Positions 35,501-47,022 are shown, counted from the stretch's first letter. The stretch is DNA of 64,000 bases from Boswellia sacra (GCA_013180625.2 SNVD02009732.1:248001-312000); one strand, 5' to 3'. Program-made: numbers and translations. The notes: a model not told the origin generated them from the letters alone.

Positions 35501-36900
35501 GAATTGACCTGTTCTTTAGTACTCAATAGTTAATGATAAGACTGGACAGCTTAGGACTACCTATTTTCTCCTAAGTTCATAGAAACTTGGTGAAGGTTCC
35601 ATAGATGAATTGATTGGATCCAGTATGCTCTCAAATCCATTGCCAAATGAATTGATATTCTTCAGCTATCCTCCAATTTTAATTGGCTGATTTTCTAGCT
35701 GAACCTAACATGTCATGCCTTAAAGTTTATCAAGTTCTTAAACATCCATCACGTGGTGCTGCATCTAATTTGACTAAACATAGGATAACAGTATATCACT
35801 AGGCCATCTCTGATTATCTCATCAGGGCAAACTAGGTTTTTGGTCTTTGGTCTTCTCATACCTAAACAGTAGCTCTTCAACATACCTCAGAAAATATCAT
35901 ATAATTACTCATAATATTATGTGATAATATGTTACTACACAATTCACTAGTGGATTTTTTAGTGCCATTCTTTTTATTTTGTATCTGGATAATATTCTAT
36001 TTTCTAATTCCATTTGCTTTTCTGTTTTTCTTATACTGTTTTTATTTTCAAATTTTACTTAATAGGTCAATTTCACTAAAAAAAAAGCCAAAGTTCCACT
36101 TTTCAAATTTTTCTTATTGAAAAATCTAATGTCTCCATTTATAAATTTTTTATTTTCAGGAAAATAAATGTTTTCATTTTTATTATTATATTAGGGTTCT
36201 CAATTTGTAATTTTAATGATCTAGTTTTTCTCACTCTTAAATTTTCAAAACTCAAATATAAGTTGGACACATTTAAATGAATTTCAACTGTAATTTAGGT
36301 TAATAAAGAATTTCATATTTGAATCCATTTAGTTATCTTTTAAAGTTGTTCTTTATATAGGTATTATTAGCTAATTACAAACTAATTCAACCATTTTTTA
36401 TTTTGATTATTTGATTTGTTTAATAAATAACTTTTCATTTCTTTAGAAATTGCATAAAAATGTATTTTGATTAGTTCTTTGAATCTTAAATATTAAAAAA
36501 ATTTAACTTGTCAATCAATATCTGTTTTTATATTTGAATTTTAAAATTATTAACAACTCTAATACTAAAATTTTTAAACCTGCTCAATTTTTAAACCTGC
36601 CCTTGAGCATGCAGAACAAAGGTACTTACTACATAAATGCTTTTGTGGATTGATAAAAGGCAAGAATAATGTTACACGAATAATCATCTACAACCAGCTT
36701 TTCTTACTATCTGAGTTGGCAAAATATCACCAAATAAATAAAAAATCATGGGATGAATAAAAACTGAAAATAAATGAGGAGGTTAAATTACATAACATGG
36801 TAATTATCCATTCACTAATATTTTGTCAACTTAAATTATAAAATGAATTAGTTGTTAATGAGTTATAACTGAAACATTATTATAAGAACAATAATAATTT
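35500..36900. repeat. Type I right arm of SAUR unit U4
   Basis: AT-rich; aligns with 13700-15075 and 26450-27830. No gene is supported. Confidence 0.7.
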
Positions 36901-37405
36901 GTGAGATTCCATAAATCAAAAGGAATAAGATAGCTAACAATTTTAACATGAGTATTTTATCAAAGAATGTGAAGGTTTAAACTTCAACTTTTGTAACATC
37001 AACTAAAGTAAAGATATAAGACTTTCTTAAGACTAGGATTTAAAATGTAATCTTACAGAATAACATAAAGTTAAACTTTTATAAGATTGTGACATACAAT
37101 CTAAAAATTAAAAAAAAAAATTGTAAGCCGCCCAAACTTTTGTTTTTGGGTTTCATCCAAGCTCCTTTGTTCAAAAAATACTTAGTTACATAGTAGTAGA
37201 ACTGAAACCCTTAAAAATCGAACCTTATTTGCTAGCTAGTAATATGAGATATGACATATCCCTAGATATTAAGGGGTCATTTTCTTCGTCTGAAATCTAA
37301 ATGAGTTTGAATTAAACTGAAGTTTGATTAGATCTCAATATATAAATCTGAATAATATGTTTGTTTTTCTAATTTCATCATCTGAATTAAAATGTCTAAA
37401 ATAAT

Positions 37406-37438
<33 letters not shown>

Positions 37439-38151
37439 CCTTATTATTTGATGTTGTTTTGAATTTTGCTTTTTGACATATTAATAATATTTTTAAATTA
37501 ATACTTCCAAAACATTAACATTGAAATATTTAAATTTTTATAATTTTAAATATTTTATTATTATACTATGAATTATTTTTTTCTAAATTAATAAAATAAT
37601 AATTTATAGTGTAATTATACATATAATTATTTAAATATGTATTTTTATATAAAAGTCACCCATTTAAAAGGTAATAAATGGATTAGATAGGGGTATTTTT
37701 TAGAATTGAAGGTGATACGAAGTATTCAGGCATTTGCATTCAAATAAAGCTAAATATTTTAGCTTTTTTCATTCAAATGAAAACGTCTTAAATTAAGCCT
37801 TAAGTCAAAAAAACAAACATCATAAAAAGATATGACATCTGAGAATAAGTTAAATTCAGACTTTAGACCTCAAAACAACCCGCCTCTAAGTTCATCATAT
37901 CACTTTCATGATTGAGAAAATAACTTAAATTAGAAAGCTTCTTTGATAAATGACCTTATTTCTGAAAATTTGCATACTATAATCCTGTCTAACATCTGAT
38001 AGTATCTGATGTGTGTATCTGATAGTATCCAATAATATCTGATAGTGTCCAATAATCGATAGAAAGTTATGGCATGTAAATTTTTAAGAACATGATTACT
38101 TTTACAATCCACAATTAAATTTAGGGCATTTTTTGAATTTTTCAGTTGTTA
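36900..38151. other. AT-rich spacer with a candidate MITE
   Basis: No gene. About 37271-37884 begins GGGGTCATTTTCTTCGTCTG and ends with a loosely inverted version (GTCTAAAGTCTGAATT near the right end in reverse complement), suggesting a degenerate hAT-type MITE. I could not confirm a target duplication. A (TA)n tract lies at about 37409-37438 and short TCTGATAGTATC repeats at about 37996-38056. Confidence 0.4.
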
Positions 38152-38274
38152 TTAAGGGGGCTTGCATGCTTTGACGACCGCTGTGGTTCTTGGCAAGGAG
38201 ATCCTTCTCCGCTTGCTAGCGGTCAGTTTTTGCCACTTCTTTACAATTTCGATGAGCTTCTTTGGACCAATCAT
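38152..38274 (-). pseudogene. Truncated SAUR, N-terminal 40 residues only
   Basis: Starts MIGPKKLIEIVKKWQKLTAS, followed by KRRRISLPRT, and then reaches a stop after KACKPP. The SAUR core is absent on the left, where unrelated AT-rich sequence follows. The basic start resembles SAUR-F (MISPKKLLKTAKKWQKLAAS) more than the recent copies, so it belongs to the older subtype. It is too short to be a functional SAUR. Confidence 0.85.
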
Positions 38275-39278
38275 GTTGTTAATTTCTTGTTATTATAGCG
38301 AGACAACATTTCGAGATAAAAGAGAGAAAGGAATAAAAGATGTTCAGCACAGCAGTGCTGTGATTGCGGGCTAGCTAGAAGTCTATTGAAAACGGGGTTG
38401 TTAAATAGTCACAGGGTAGAGGCAAGTGTCAAATGTTGCTACCCATGTGCAGGGACTTGAGTGGGCAAAACCATCTGAGGGATGGATCAGAATTGCTATT
38501 GGGGTAGCTGGCCACTCATAATTTGATACATTAAGGTGAAGCCTAGCTGGCGCGGAAGGATTTGACCGATCTTCGTGCCTGGTGGTTCGATGACATGCTG
38601 GGTCCGAGCTACAAGTGGCTCAAAATCACAGACATTGTCAACCTCAGAAATGCAGATTTTCTGTCAAGTAACCATATAAGCATATGGATATGATGTCTAA
38701 ATTATTGATTTAGCTTACCACAAAAGATTCACTCAGTCTCGCGTTTTTGTGCCATAACCATGAGAATACATCGTTTAGAAAATAATACATTCAACTGGTC
38801 AAATGCATAATTTAGTAAAAATAAAAATTTGTAAAATATGAGAATAGTACAAAAGAAAATTTGCACTAACAAGAGAATAATTTTTTTTTAATTTTAGTAT
38901 ATATATAGTAATATTCTTGTCATATGATTTCTAATTTATGTTCTCAGATGGATCTTTAAGAATGATCTTATACGGTGCAGTTGGAGGGTCCTGGATACTA
39001 CCGGATAAAAGTAGACAACACTATTTTATCTTATGTTCGGGTACCTACACTGCACTAATTGGGGAAAAATAATTCCAAGCTCTTTCAAAGATAAAGGTGG
39101 GACAATTTTAATATATACAAATCTAAAAGTAATTTCAAATTAATAATACTCAACAAGCAAGAATGACGCAATTAACTCTCTTAACTCTTTTAAAGTAGAC
39201 TTTTATAAAGTCCATTAAACTACAAATAAATGAATGTGTGTCGTTTACAAACTTTTTATTTAATCGAGGATCAAATGA
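38275..39278. other. Spacer: upstream remnant of the truncated SAUR and 3' flank of SAUR-E
   Basis: 38275-38780 is the former upstream region of the SAUR fragment, with no further gene seen. From about 38785 the sequence joins the common 3' flank (TTCAACTGGTCAAATGC phrase), more diverged than in the other units. Confidence 0.6.
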
Positions 39279-39713
39279 TCAATAGCTACAAACAAGTAAT
39301 TGCTGGCTTGAGATCTGTCCATGATGGAAAGAATGAGATAATGAGCATCCTCCACTAGCTATGGACACAAGCAAAGCTTCCTCTATATTTCTGTTTACAC
39401 AGCTTTGGATCAAAGAGAGTGCATACTCCATGAAGAGAGCATCACATGGTAATGTGATAGGCCCATTGCTTGGCAAGCCAAACTCTTCCTCAGACATCTT
39501 CAACAGCTCTTCAAAGATGTGATTGCTAAGATATGATATAGGAAAAACAAATCGCCTTTGATCAGTTGTGTACACAACAAAATGGCCCTTATCTGCCACT
39601 GATGATGAATCTGCATATTTATTGAATCCTGGCAACGAAATTCTTTTCCTCCTGAAGGCAGCTATTCTCTGCCACTTCCTTGCAAGCTTGATGAGTTTCC
39701 TGGAACTGATCAT
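39279..39713 (-). CDS. SAUR-E, small auxin-up RNA family protein
   Basis: An intact single-exon SAUR of 144 residues: MISSRKLIKLARKW, RRKRIS, GHFVVYTTDQRRFVFPISYLS, LLKMSEEEFGLP, ITLPCD, C-terminus QQLLVCSY. Copy-specific changes are AAFRRKR, NHIFEELL and SCVNRNIEEALLVS. The start ATG is at 39713 and the TATA box at 39835-39840. Its upstream block is split by the third copia element at 40318, about 600 bp from the ATG. Confidence 0.93.
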   Translation of the reverse strand: MISSRKLIKLARKWQRIAAFRRKRISLPGFNKYADSSSVADKGHFVVYTTDQRRFVFPISYLSNHIFEELLKMSEEEFGLPSNGPITLPCDALFMEYALSLIQSCVNRNIEEALLVSIASGGCSLSHSFHHGQISSQQLLVCSY

Positions 39714-39834
39714 TTTCTGTAGACTATAGAATGCTAACAAGAGTAGGGAATGATGAGAAAATTAATTTAGTAGTTAAAAGTCTGAAGTGGAACGGTTGAA
39801 TTGATGAGTAGGAGGCGGTGCAAATGCAATGGAT

Positions 39835-39840
39835 TTTATA
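39835..39840 (-). promoter_or_regulatory. TATA box of SAUR-E
   Basis: TATAAA on the minus strand, about 122 bp upstream of the ATG. Confidence 0.75.
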
Positions 39841-39965
39841 TGACAAGGTCATAGAATACTCCTTTGCTGGTGGGTTCCCTGTGTAAGGCTTCTTGGGTGC
39901 ATAAGCATGTTCTCTATATTAATTGCTTGAGTGATTTAGGACCACAAAACAAAGATAAGTCCTAT

Positions 39966-40317
39966 TCATACTTGCCAGAATGGATCGTCCAGATCTATAA
40001 CTCTTCCGTAAACATCCATGAAGAAGTATTTCTGCAATTTGGCAGGGAAAAATGATTTATTAGATCTAGGCATGTGCAAGACACTTGTAGCATATAGGCC
40101 CCAACATGTTATTGGCTGAATTATCAAACAACTTATGCATATGCGGTTCAAAGAACTCTGCTTATAGTGCATAAGAGTTCACCTAAAGCAAGTCAACTTG
40201 GAATACAATATTTGCAAAATATGTAATCCATTTTGAGTCACACAAAATTCTATTTGCATTTGCTTTGTCTCTAACAAATTAGAATCCAGAGTCTGGAGGG
40301 CCCCTAGGTATTGTTGG
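39966..40317 (-). pseudogene. Unidentified relic frame upstream of SAUR-E (left half)
   Basis: The minus-strand piece ending VYGRVIDLDDPFWQV and stop at 39966 is open over 68 codons, reading GLYATSVLHMPRS then KLQKYFFMDVYGRV. The other half of the block lies beyond the copia insertion at 44793. Product unknown. Confidence 0.4.
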
Positions 40318-40553
40318 TATTGACTGTTATGACTTTGAAGCTGTCAATATTTAGTTTCAATTTGAGTTATTCTTTAGGAAAATAAAGTAGTCAATAGTTG
40401 TTAGGATTCTATCAAATATTTTCTGTTTTGAAGCAGATATTTCTGCATTTTAAATTCAGGTCTATGCTATATAAATTGGATGCTATGAAACTAAATAAAA
40501 CAAGTCTTTTCCATAGTTCACAAAACACTCTCTTTTGTTCTTTTATACCAACA
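40318..40553 (+). repeat. 5' LTR of the third copia element
   Basis: 236 bp, starts TATTGACTG and ends ACCAACA. It has 6 transitions against 44557-44792. Confidence 0.93.
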
Positions 40554-40556
40554 TAT

Positions 40557-40568
40557 TGGTATCAGAGC
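40557..40568 (+). other. tRNA-iMet primer-binding site
   Basis: TGGTATCAGAGC, four bases from the 5' LTR; perfect match to the copia consensus. Confidence 0.93.
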
Positions 40569-40656
40569 TAAATCTTAAGGGATCTGAGAAACCAAAAACA
40601 CAAACCTAAACACTTATAACCTACCCACACAAACACAAAACCACAACTCACTCTAA

Positions 40657-43600
40657 ATGGATTCAGAAACTCAATTTACTGCAATCACTCCCCCTGTGTT
40701 CAACGGAACAAATTATCAACCATTGGCTGTTAAGATGGAAGCTTATCTCGATGCTAATGATCTGTGGGAAGCCGTAGAACAAGATTATGAAGTTCCTCTT
40801 TTACCCGACAATCCAACTATTGCGCAGATGAAAAATCACAAAGAGAGGAAGCAAAGAAAATCAAAAGCAAAATCCAGCTTGTTCATGGCTATCTCGCCTA
40901 CTATTTTCAATAGAATAATGATGATGAAAACAGCCAAGGAAATTTGGGATTTCTTAAAGCAGGAGCATGAAGGAAACGAGAGGGTCAAAGGAATGCGGGC
41001 GATGAATCTAATTAGAGAATTCGAGGTGCAAAAGATGAAGGAATCAGAAACAATTAAGGAGTACTCTGACAAACTGCTCGACATCGCAAATAATGTAAGA
41101 CTCCTTGGTACTGACTTTTCTGATTATAGGATTGTGCAAAAAATATTAGTCACAATTCCTGAAAATTTTGAGGCAACTATATCATCTTTGGAGAATTCAA
41201 AAGATCTGTCAAGCATCACCTTGGAAGAGGTGTTGAATGCGTTGCAGGCACATGAACAAAGGAGACTTATGAGGCAAGAAGGAACTGTAGACGGTGCTTT
41301 TCAAGCCAAGTTGCAGAGTAACAATGGTGGAAAAAACAACAAAAAGAAGCAGTATACTCACAGCAAGCCTAAATGTTTTGCGGACAACAACAGCACACAA
41401 ACTTTTCCATCATGTCCTCACTGCAAAAAGACCAATCATCCACAAAAGAGGTGCTGGTGGAGGCTAGATGCAAGATGCAACAAGTGTGGTCAGTTAGGAC
41501 ATATGAAAAAAATATGCAAGTCTCAACAGCAACAAGGAGAAGCTAAGGCTGCTCAAAATCAACAAGAAGAAGAGCAAATGTTCGTGGCGTCGTGTTTCAC
41601 CACTAACAGCTCAACTGAAAGCTGGTTGATCGATAGCGGTCGTACAAACCATATGACTTTTGATCGTGAACTCTTCAAAGAGCTTGATCAGACTGTCATT
41701 TCCAGGGTTAGAATCGGAAATGGAGCATATATTACCGTAAAAGGCAAAGGAACAGTGGCGATTCAAGGACACGCAGGTTTGAAACTAATTCCTGATGTTT
41801 TATATGTTCCTGAAATTGATCAAAATCTTTTGAGTGTTGCTCAGCTTGTGGAAAAAGGATATAAAGTGCTGTTTGAAAGCAAAAACTGCATTATTAAAGA
41901 TGTAGAAGGCAGAGATGCATTCAAAGTTCAAATGAAAGACAAAAGCTTTACGTTGGATTTAACGCAAGAAGAGCTGGCTGCTGTGCACAAAGAGGATGAC
42001 AATGCATTGCTTTGGCATAAGAGGCTGGGACATTTTCATCATGACGCTGTTCTTTTTATGATGAAGAACAACCTTGCAAAAGGTTTACCGAAATTAGAGA
42101 TGGAGCTTCCTACATGTGCAGCCTGTCAATATGGAAAGCAGGCAAGACTTCCTTTTCCACTGAAAGCGACATGGAGGGCTGTTCAAAAGCTGCAACTTAT
42201 ACATACAGATGTAGGAGGACCTATGAGTACACCATCATTAAATGGTAGTAAGTATTATGTCCTTTTTATTGATGATCACACAAGGATTTGCTGGATTTAT
42301 TTTCTAAAATTTAAATCTGAGGTAGCTGACATATTTTGGAAGTTCAAAGCTTCGGTCGAAACTCAAAGCGGTTGTAAGATACAGATGATTAGATCTGACA
42401 ATGGAACTGAATACACCTCAAAAAAGTTTAATCTTTTTTGTCAAGATGCCGGAATCGAACATCAGTTAACACTACCTTATACACCGTAGCAAAACGGCGT
42501 CGTGGAGAGAAAAAACAGAACAGTTATGGAGATGACAAGGTGTTTACTTCATGACAAAGTGCTACCAAAGAAGTTTTGGGCTGAAGCTGCAAATACAGCT
42601 GTGTATCTTCTCAACAGGCAACCAACAAAAGCTTTGCATAGAAAAACTCCATTTGAAGCATGGTATGGCTATAAACCAGAGTTAATCAATCTAAAAACCT
42701 TTGGTTGTTTGTGTTTCTCTTACATTCATCAGGTTAAGAGAGACAAGTTGGACAAAAAGGCAGAACTGGGAGTTTTTGTAGGCTACAGCTCAACCTCAAA
42801 AGCTTACAGAATCTACTTACCAAAAAGCAACAAAGTGATCATCAGCAGAGATGTCCAATTCCATGAGAAAGACAGTTGGAGCTGGGAAATTGATGAGAAG
42901 ATAGAAATTGATGAAAAGTTTCAGATTCATGAAGATAATGATGATATCGATGATGTACCTGTCAGAGGAACTCAATCTCTTTCTGATATTTATGAAATGT
43001 GTAATGTTGCTGTAATGGAGCCTGTAGGATATAAAGAAGCTGCAACTGATCAAAGATGGATGGATGCAATGAAGGAGGAGCTCAACATGATTGAAAAGAA
43101 CCAAACTTGGGAACTTGTGGATAAACCAAAAGACAAGAAAGCTATAGGAGTGAAATGGGTTTATAGAACCAAGCTCAATTCTGATGGTTCTATAAATAAG
43201 CACAAGGCCAGGCTTGTAGTCAAGGGATATGCTCAAATGTTTGGCGTGGATTTCTCTGAAACTTTCGCTCCTGTGGCAAGATTAGATACAATAAGGATGC
43301 TGCTTGCTCTTGCTGCATAAAAGGGTTAGGTTGTACATCAAATGGATGTCAAGTCGGCCTTTTTAAATGGGTATTTGGAGGAAGAAATTTTTATCGAGCA
43401 ACCACAATGATTTTCTGTTCAAGGACATGAAGAGAAGGTGTTTCATTTAAAAAAAGCCCTTTATGGCTTAAAGCAAGCACCAAGGGCTTGGTACAGCCGA
43501 ATTGATGCACACTTGGTGAACTTAGGCTTTGAAAAATGTCTAAGTGAATTTACTTTATACACCAAGAAGGTTGATAATGAAATAGTTATGGTGTCTCTTT

Positions 43601-44562
43601 ATGTTGACGATTTGCTTGTTACAGGAAGCAAAAAGGAGCTGATTAACAAATTTAAAGAAGAAATGAAAGATGTTTTTGAGATGACAGATCTTGGCAGGAT
43701 GACTTTCTTCCTTGGCATGCAAATTCAGTAGATGCAACATGAAATTTTTGTGTGCCAACAAAAATATGCAAATGAAGTCCTCAAAAAATTTAACATGGAA
43801 GGTTGCAAGTCGAATCCAACTCCGATGAATCAAAAGGAAAAGTTTAGCAAAGAAGATGGAGCTAAAAAGGTAGACGAAGGGCTCTCTAGGAGTTTAATTG
43901 GTTGTCTAATGTACTTGACTGCAACCAGGCTGGACATCGTGTATGCTGTGAGTTTACTATCTAGGTTCATGCACTATGCTAGTACAATTCATTTTCAGGC
44001 AGTAAAGAGAATTCTCAGATATGTTAAAGGCACAGTTGATTATGGAATAAAGTTCAATCGAGCTGAAAATTTCGCTCTCCATGGTTATTCGGATAGCGAC
44101 TGGGCTGGATGCTTTGATGATATGCAAAGCACCTCAGGTTATTGTTTTAGTTTTGGCTTTGGAATTTTTTCTTGGTGTTCGAAGAAACAAGAAATAGTAG
44201 CACAATCCACAGCTGAAGCAGAGTATGTCGCAGCTACTGCTACTGCAAATCAAGCACTTTGGATCAGAAAACTTGTGGCAGACCTGCATATGGAGCAAGA
44301 AGAAAGCACACAAATTTTTGTAGACAACCAAGCTGCAATTTCAATGGCAAACAATCCTGTGTTCCATGGTAAAACCAAACACTTCAAAATAAAGTTTTAC
44401 TTTCTCAGGGAAGTACAAAAGGAAGGAGAAGTGCAGCTGATTCATTGCAAAATAGAGAATCAAAGTGCTGATATTCTAATAAAGGCATTGCCTAAAGCTA
44501 GATATGAATTCTTGAGGCAAAAACTTGGCGTTTGCAGCTCCAAAGCCAAGGAGGAGTATTGA
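40657..44562 (+). pseudogene. Copia gag-pol polyprotein with five in-frame stops
   Basis: The frame runs from ATG 40657 to the TGA at 44560-44562. Order: gag (UBN2-type, FNGTNYQPLAVKMEAYL near the start), zinc knuckle CNKCGQLGHMKKIC (about 41478-41520), protease with DSG (about 41632), integrase with H-H-C-C (42016-42126) and D-D-E (IHTDVGG, SDNGTEY, VERKN), reverse transcriptase with YVDD (43600-43611), and RNase H (about 44205-44540). Stops lie at 42487-42489, 43318-43320, 43327-43329, 43408-43410 and 43729-43731. At the first three, family comparison suggests original Gln, Gln and Trp, consistent with C-to-T or G-to-A changes. The first 610 residues (gag, protease and most of integrase) remain open. 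Confidence 0.93.
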
Positions 44563-44792
44563 CTGTTATGACTTTGAAGCTGTCAATATTTAGTTTCAAT
44601 TTGAGCTATTCTTTAGGAAAATAAAGTAGTCAATAGTTGTTAGGATTCTATCAAATATTTTCTGTTTCGAAGCAAATATTTTTGCATTTTAAATTCAGGT
44701 CTATGCTGTATAAATTGGATGCTATGAAACTAAATAAAACAAGTCCTTTCCATAGTTCACAAAACACTCTCTTTTGTTCTTTTATACCAACA
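44557..44792 (+). repeat. 3' LTR of the third copia element
   Basis: Direct repeat of 40318-40553; preceded by the purine tract at 44547-44556. Confidence 0.93.
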
Positions 44793-46515
44793 GTTGGCCA
44801 GGCATCCCCTTGCATTTTGCATTCAGTTAGACGAATTAATATTTCCTGTTCCAAGCATGCAATGCTTTATATGTAATAATGTTGCTTTCGGATCGGTAGG
44901 CACCGATTGAAGAATTGCAATTTATGTATAGGAGGTGGGTTACAAAGGGTACACTCATTAATCTTCATGACATTTACATTTACATGTTGTGTTTATTGAA
45001 CTTTTCTCTAGTACTCAATAGATAATGATAGATTGAACGCATTCGCACTAGTTATTTTCCTTTATGTTCACAGAAACTTGGTGACGGTTCCATCGATGAA
45101 TTGATTGGACCTACTATGCTCTCAAATCCATAACAATATGAATCGATATTCTTCAGCTATGTTCCATTTTTTATTGGCTGATTTTCTAGTAGAAGCTAAC
45201 ATGTCATGGCTTAAAGGAATCAAGTTCCTCAATGCCCATCACATGGTCTTGCATTTAATGTGACTAAACATGCATAGGATGGCCACAAGTGAGAGTAGAG
45301 CTTCACCCAAGGCATAGCAGTATATAATTAGGTCATGATCATCTATAATTGTTTCACTAGGGAAAACAATACGATTCATAAGAGTTGTAACTATCCAAAT
45401 TTAGTTTCGTTTCTTCAAATCACGACATGCTTGTGACACCCCATAGCCTGATCTATAACAGGATGAGATGAGACTAACTATTCTAAAATCTTAACCTCCT
45501 AAAATTCACCAATAAATGCTCCCTAAACAAACTGACCACAAACTTAAAAAGTCTTATAAAATAAAGTTATGAAACTAAACAAATCAAATATTAATATTTA
45601 GTCTCAAATCCTCATTAAGACGAATGACACGAACAAAATAATTTCAAACTCATCAACTAAATGTATCCATCATCAAAGCTTGAACCTAGACTAAAAGATG
45701 TTGAAGACGAGGGATAAGTTGTCAATTCGGTAAGCCAAACCATGAATGATTATAAAGAATTTAAGCATTCATTAATGAGATAATTATTGCAAATATAACA
45801 TTTGTTCCAAATAAATATAACAAAGTAACATAAATAATCAAAGAATTTTAATTTCAAACATGTTTAATAACTCATGTCACGTAATATCACACATCATTTG
45901 TAGTCTTGGTGATCGGTCAAGATAATCCAATAGTTTCCAAGAGGATAAGGATGTTTACATATGATTTATTTTCTTTTTTCTCCGATCTAGCTTATGTGAG
46001 GTAGCTTAGACGCCCCACATAGTGATAGTCCGGAGTAGTAAATTATCATTTGTAGATTAATTTCCCCTCTGTTGTGACTTGTGAGTTTACTAGCGTTGAA
46101 TAGGGTCACAGAAAAATTAGCTTATGGGGCTGGAAGTTGGAAAGTCTTGAAGTACTCTGGCGGTGATCTTTTTTATTCCTTTTCCTGGTTGGCCTTTGTG
46201 TCTGTAATTTTATGAGTCTAATCCTTTGGATAATTTACTGTTTCTCTAAAATAGTCTGGCATTGAGAAAGTCGTTTAAGAAGTTGGAATATGATGTAGTG
46301 TACTAAACCATTAAAGACCCTAATCTAAGCTAGCATAGCATCCCTACTCCCTAGACTATCTTGTTGAAAATAAAGCACATTTGTCGGATAATTAAAAATT
46401 TATGCTTTTTTTTTTCTAGCTATTTACACAACATTGGTTTAAATGACAGCTGAAGCTAATTTATATGAGAATTTATCAAAAATGGTGGAAACTTTTGGAA
46501 ATTTTTATTAATGTA
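44793..46515. repeat. Rest of the SAUR-E upstream block, type II arm, and left flank of SAUR-F
   Basis: 44793-44960 is the second half of the relic-frame block. 45170-45890 is a type II arm like 1690-3100. 45890-46290 matches 15110-15450 left of SAUR-B. 46290-46515 is the unrelated 3' flank of SAUR-F. No gene is seen. Confidence 0.65.
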
Positions 46516-47022
46516 TCAACTCTGATATCTACAATGTTGTAAATTGTTTACAAAGATCCAATTAGGCGGTTGGCTTTGGAAGCTGCAAAGTAGTGACTGT
46601 TGGTTACTTCGCTCTGGATGGATATGTGAAGATGGTAAGCATCGACCAGTGGCTAAGGACATTAAAGATGCCTTCTCAACATCTTTTATTGCACGCCTTT
46701 GGATTAAAGAGACTACATACTCCATGAAAACTGCATCACAAGGCAATGTGATAGGTCCGCAGGTTGGCAGTCCAAACTCCTCTTCTGCTATTTTAAAAAG
46801 CTCTCTAATTACGTTATTCTTCATATATTTTAAGGGAACCATAAAGCGTCTCTGATCAGCAGTGTACACCACAAAGTGACCCTTCTCAGCCACTGAAGAT
46901 GTGCTACAGCTCTCTGCTTCATCAACTCCAGTTGTTTTCGGCATTGAGATTCTCTTTCGCTTGCTAGCCGCCAGTTTCTGCCACTTTTTTGCCGTCTTGA
47001 GTAGCTTCTTTGGACTAATCAT
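46516..47022 (-). CDS. SAUR-F, divergent small auxin-up RNA family protein
   Basis: An intact single-exon SAUR of 168 residues. N-terminus MISPKKLLKTAKKWQKLAAS, then KRKRIS, a longer acidic linker (VDEAESCSTSS, 33-43), core GHFVVYTADQRRFMVPLKYM (48-67), FKIAEEEFGLP (77-87), ITLPCD (91-96), and a C-terminal extension ending HCRYQS that the five recent copies lack. It is the best preserved member of the older subtype, to which the relics at 38152, 47870 and 56583 also belong. The start ATG is at 47022 and a TATATAA box at 47141-47147. Its 5' region does not share the conserved upstream block of SAUR-A to E. Confidence 0.92.
   Translation of the reverse strand: MISPKKLLKTAKKWQKLAASKRKRISMPKTTGVDEAESCSTSSVAEKGHFVVYTADQRRFMVPLKYMKNNVIRELFKIAEEEFGLPTCGPITLPCDAVFMEYVVSLIQRRAIKDVEKASLMSLATGRCLPSSHIHPERSNQQSLLCSFQSQPPNWIFVNNLQHCRYQS

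Larger units (their letters stand above)
40318..44792 (+). mobile_element. Ty1/copia retrotransposon, young, with nonsense codons only
   Basis: A 4.5-kb element on the plus strand with 236-bp LTRs (40318-40553, 44557-44792) that differ at 6 positions, all transitions. It has an exact 5-bp target duplication GTTGG (40313-40317, 44793-44797), a perfect initiator-Met primer site and a GGAGGAG purine tract before the 3' LTR. Both LTRs begin TATTG, where TG is normal. The gag-pol frame has no frameshift but five stop codons. It lies in the conserved upstream block of SAUR-E; sisters at about 13510-13525 and 26300-26312 show the empty site. It is the youngest of the three copia copies by LTR identity. 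Confidence 0.95.

Noticed and set aside
42817..43236. 139-codon minus-strand frame inside the third copia element
   Set aside because: Antisense of pol, and no domain is recognised.
46544..46855. 103-codon plus-strand frame
   Set aside because: It is the antisense shadow of SAUR-F, whose protein motifs are clear on the minus strand.
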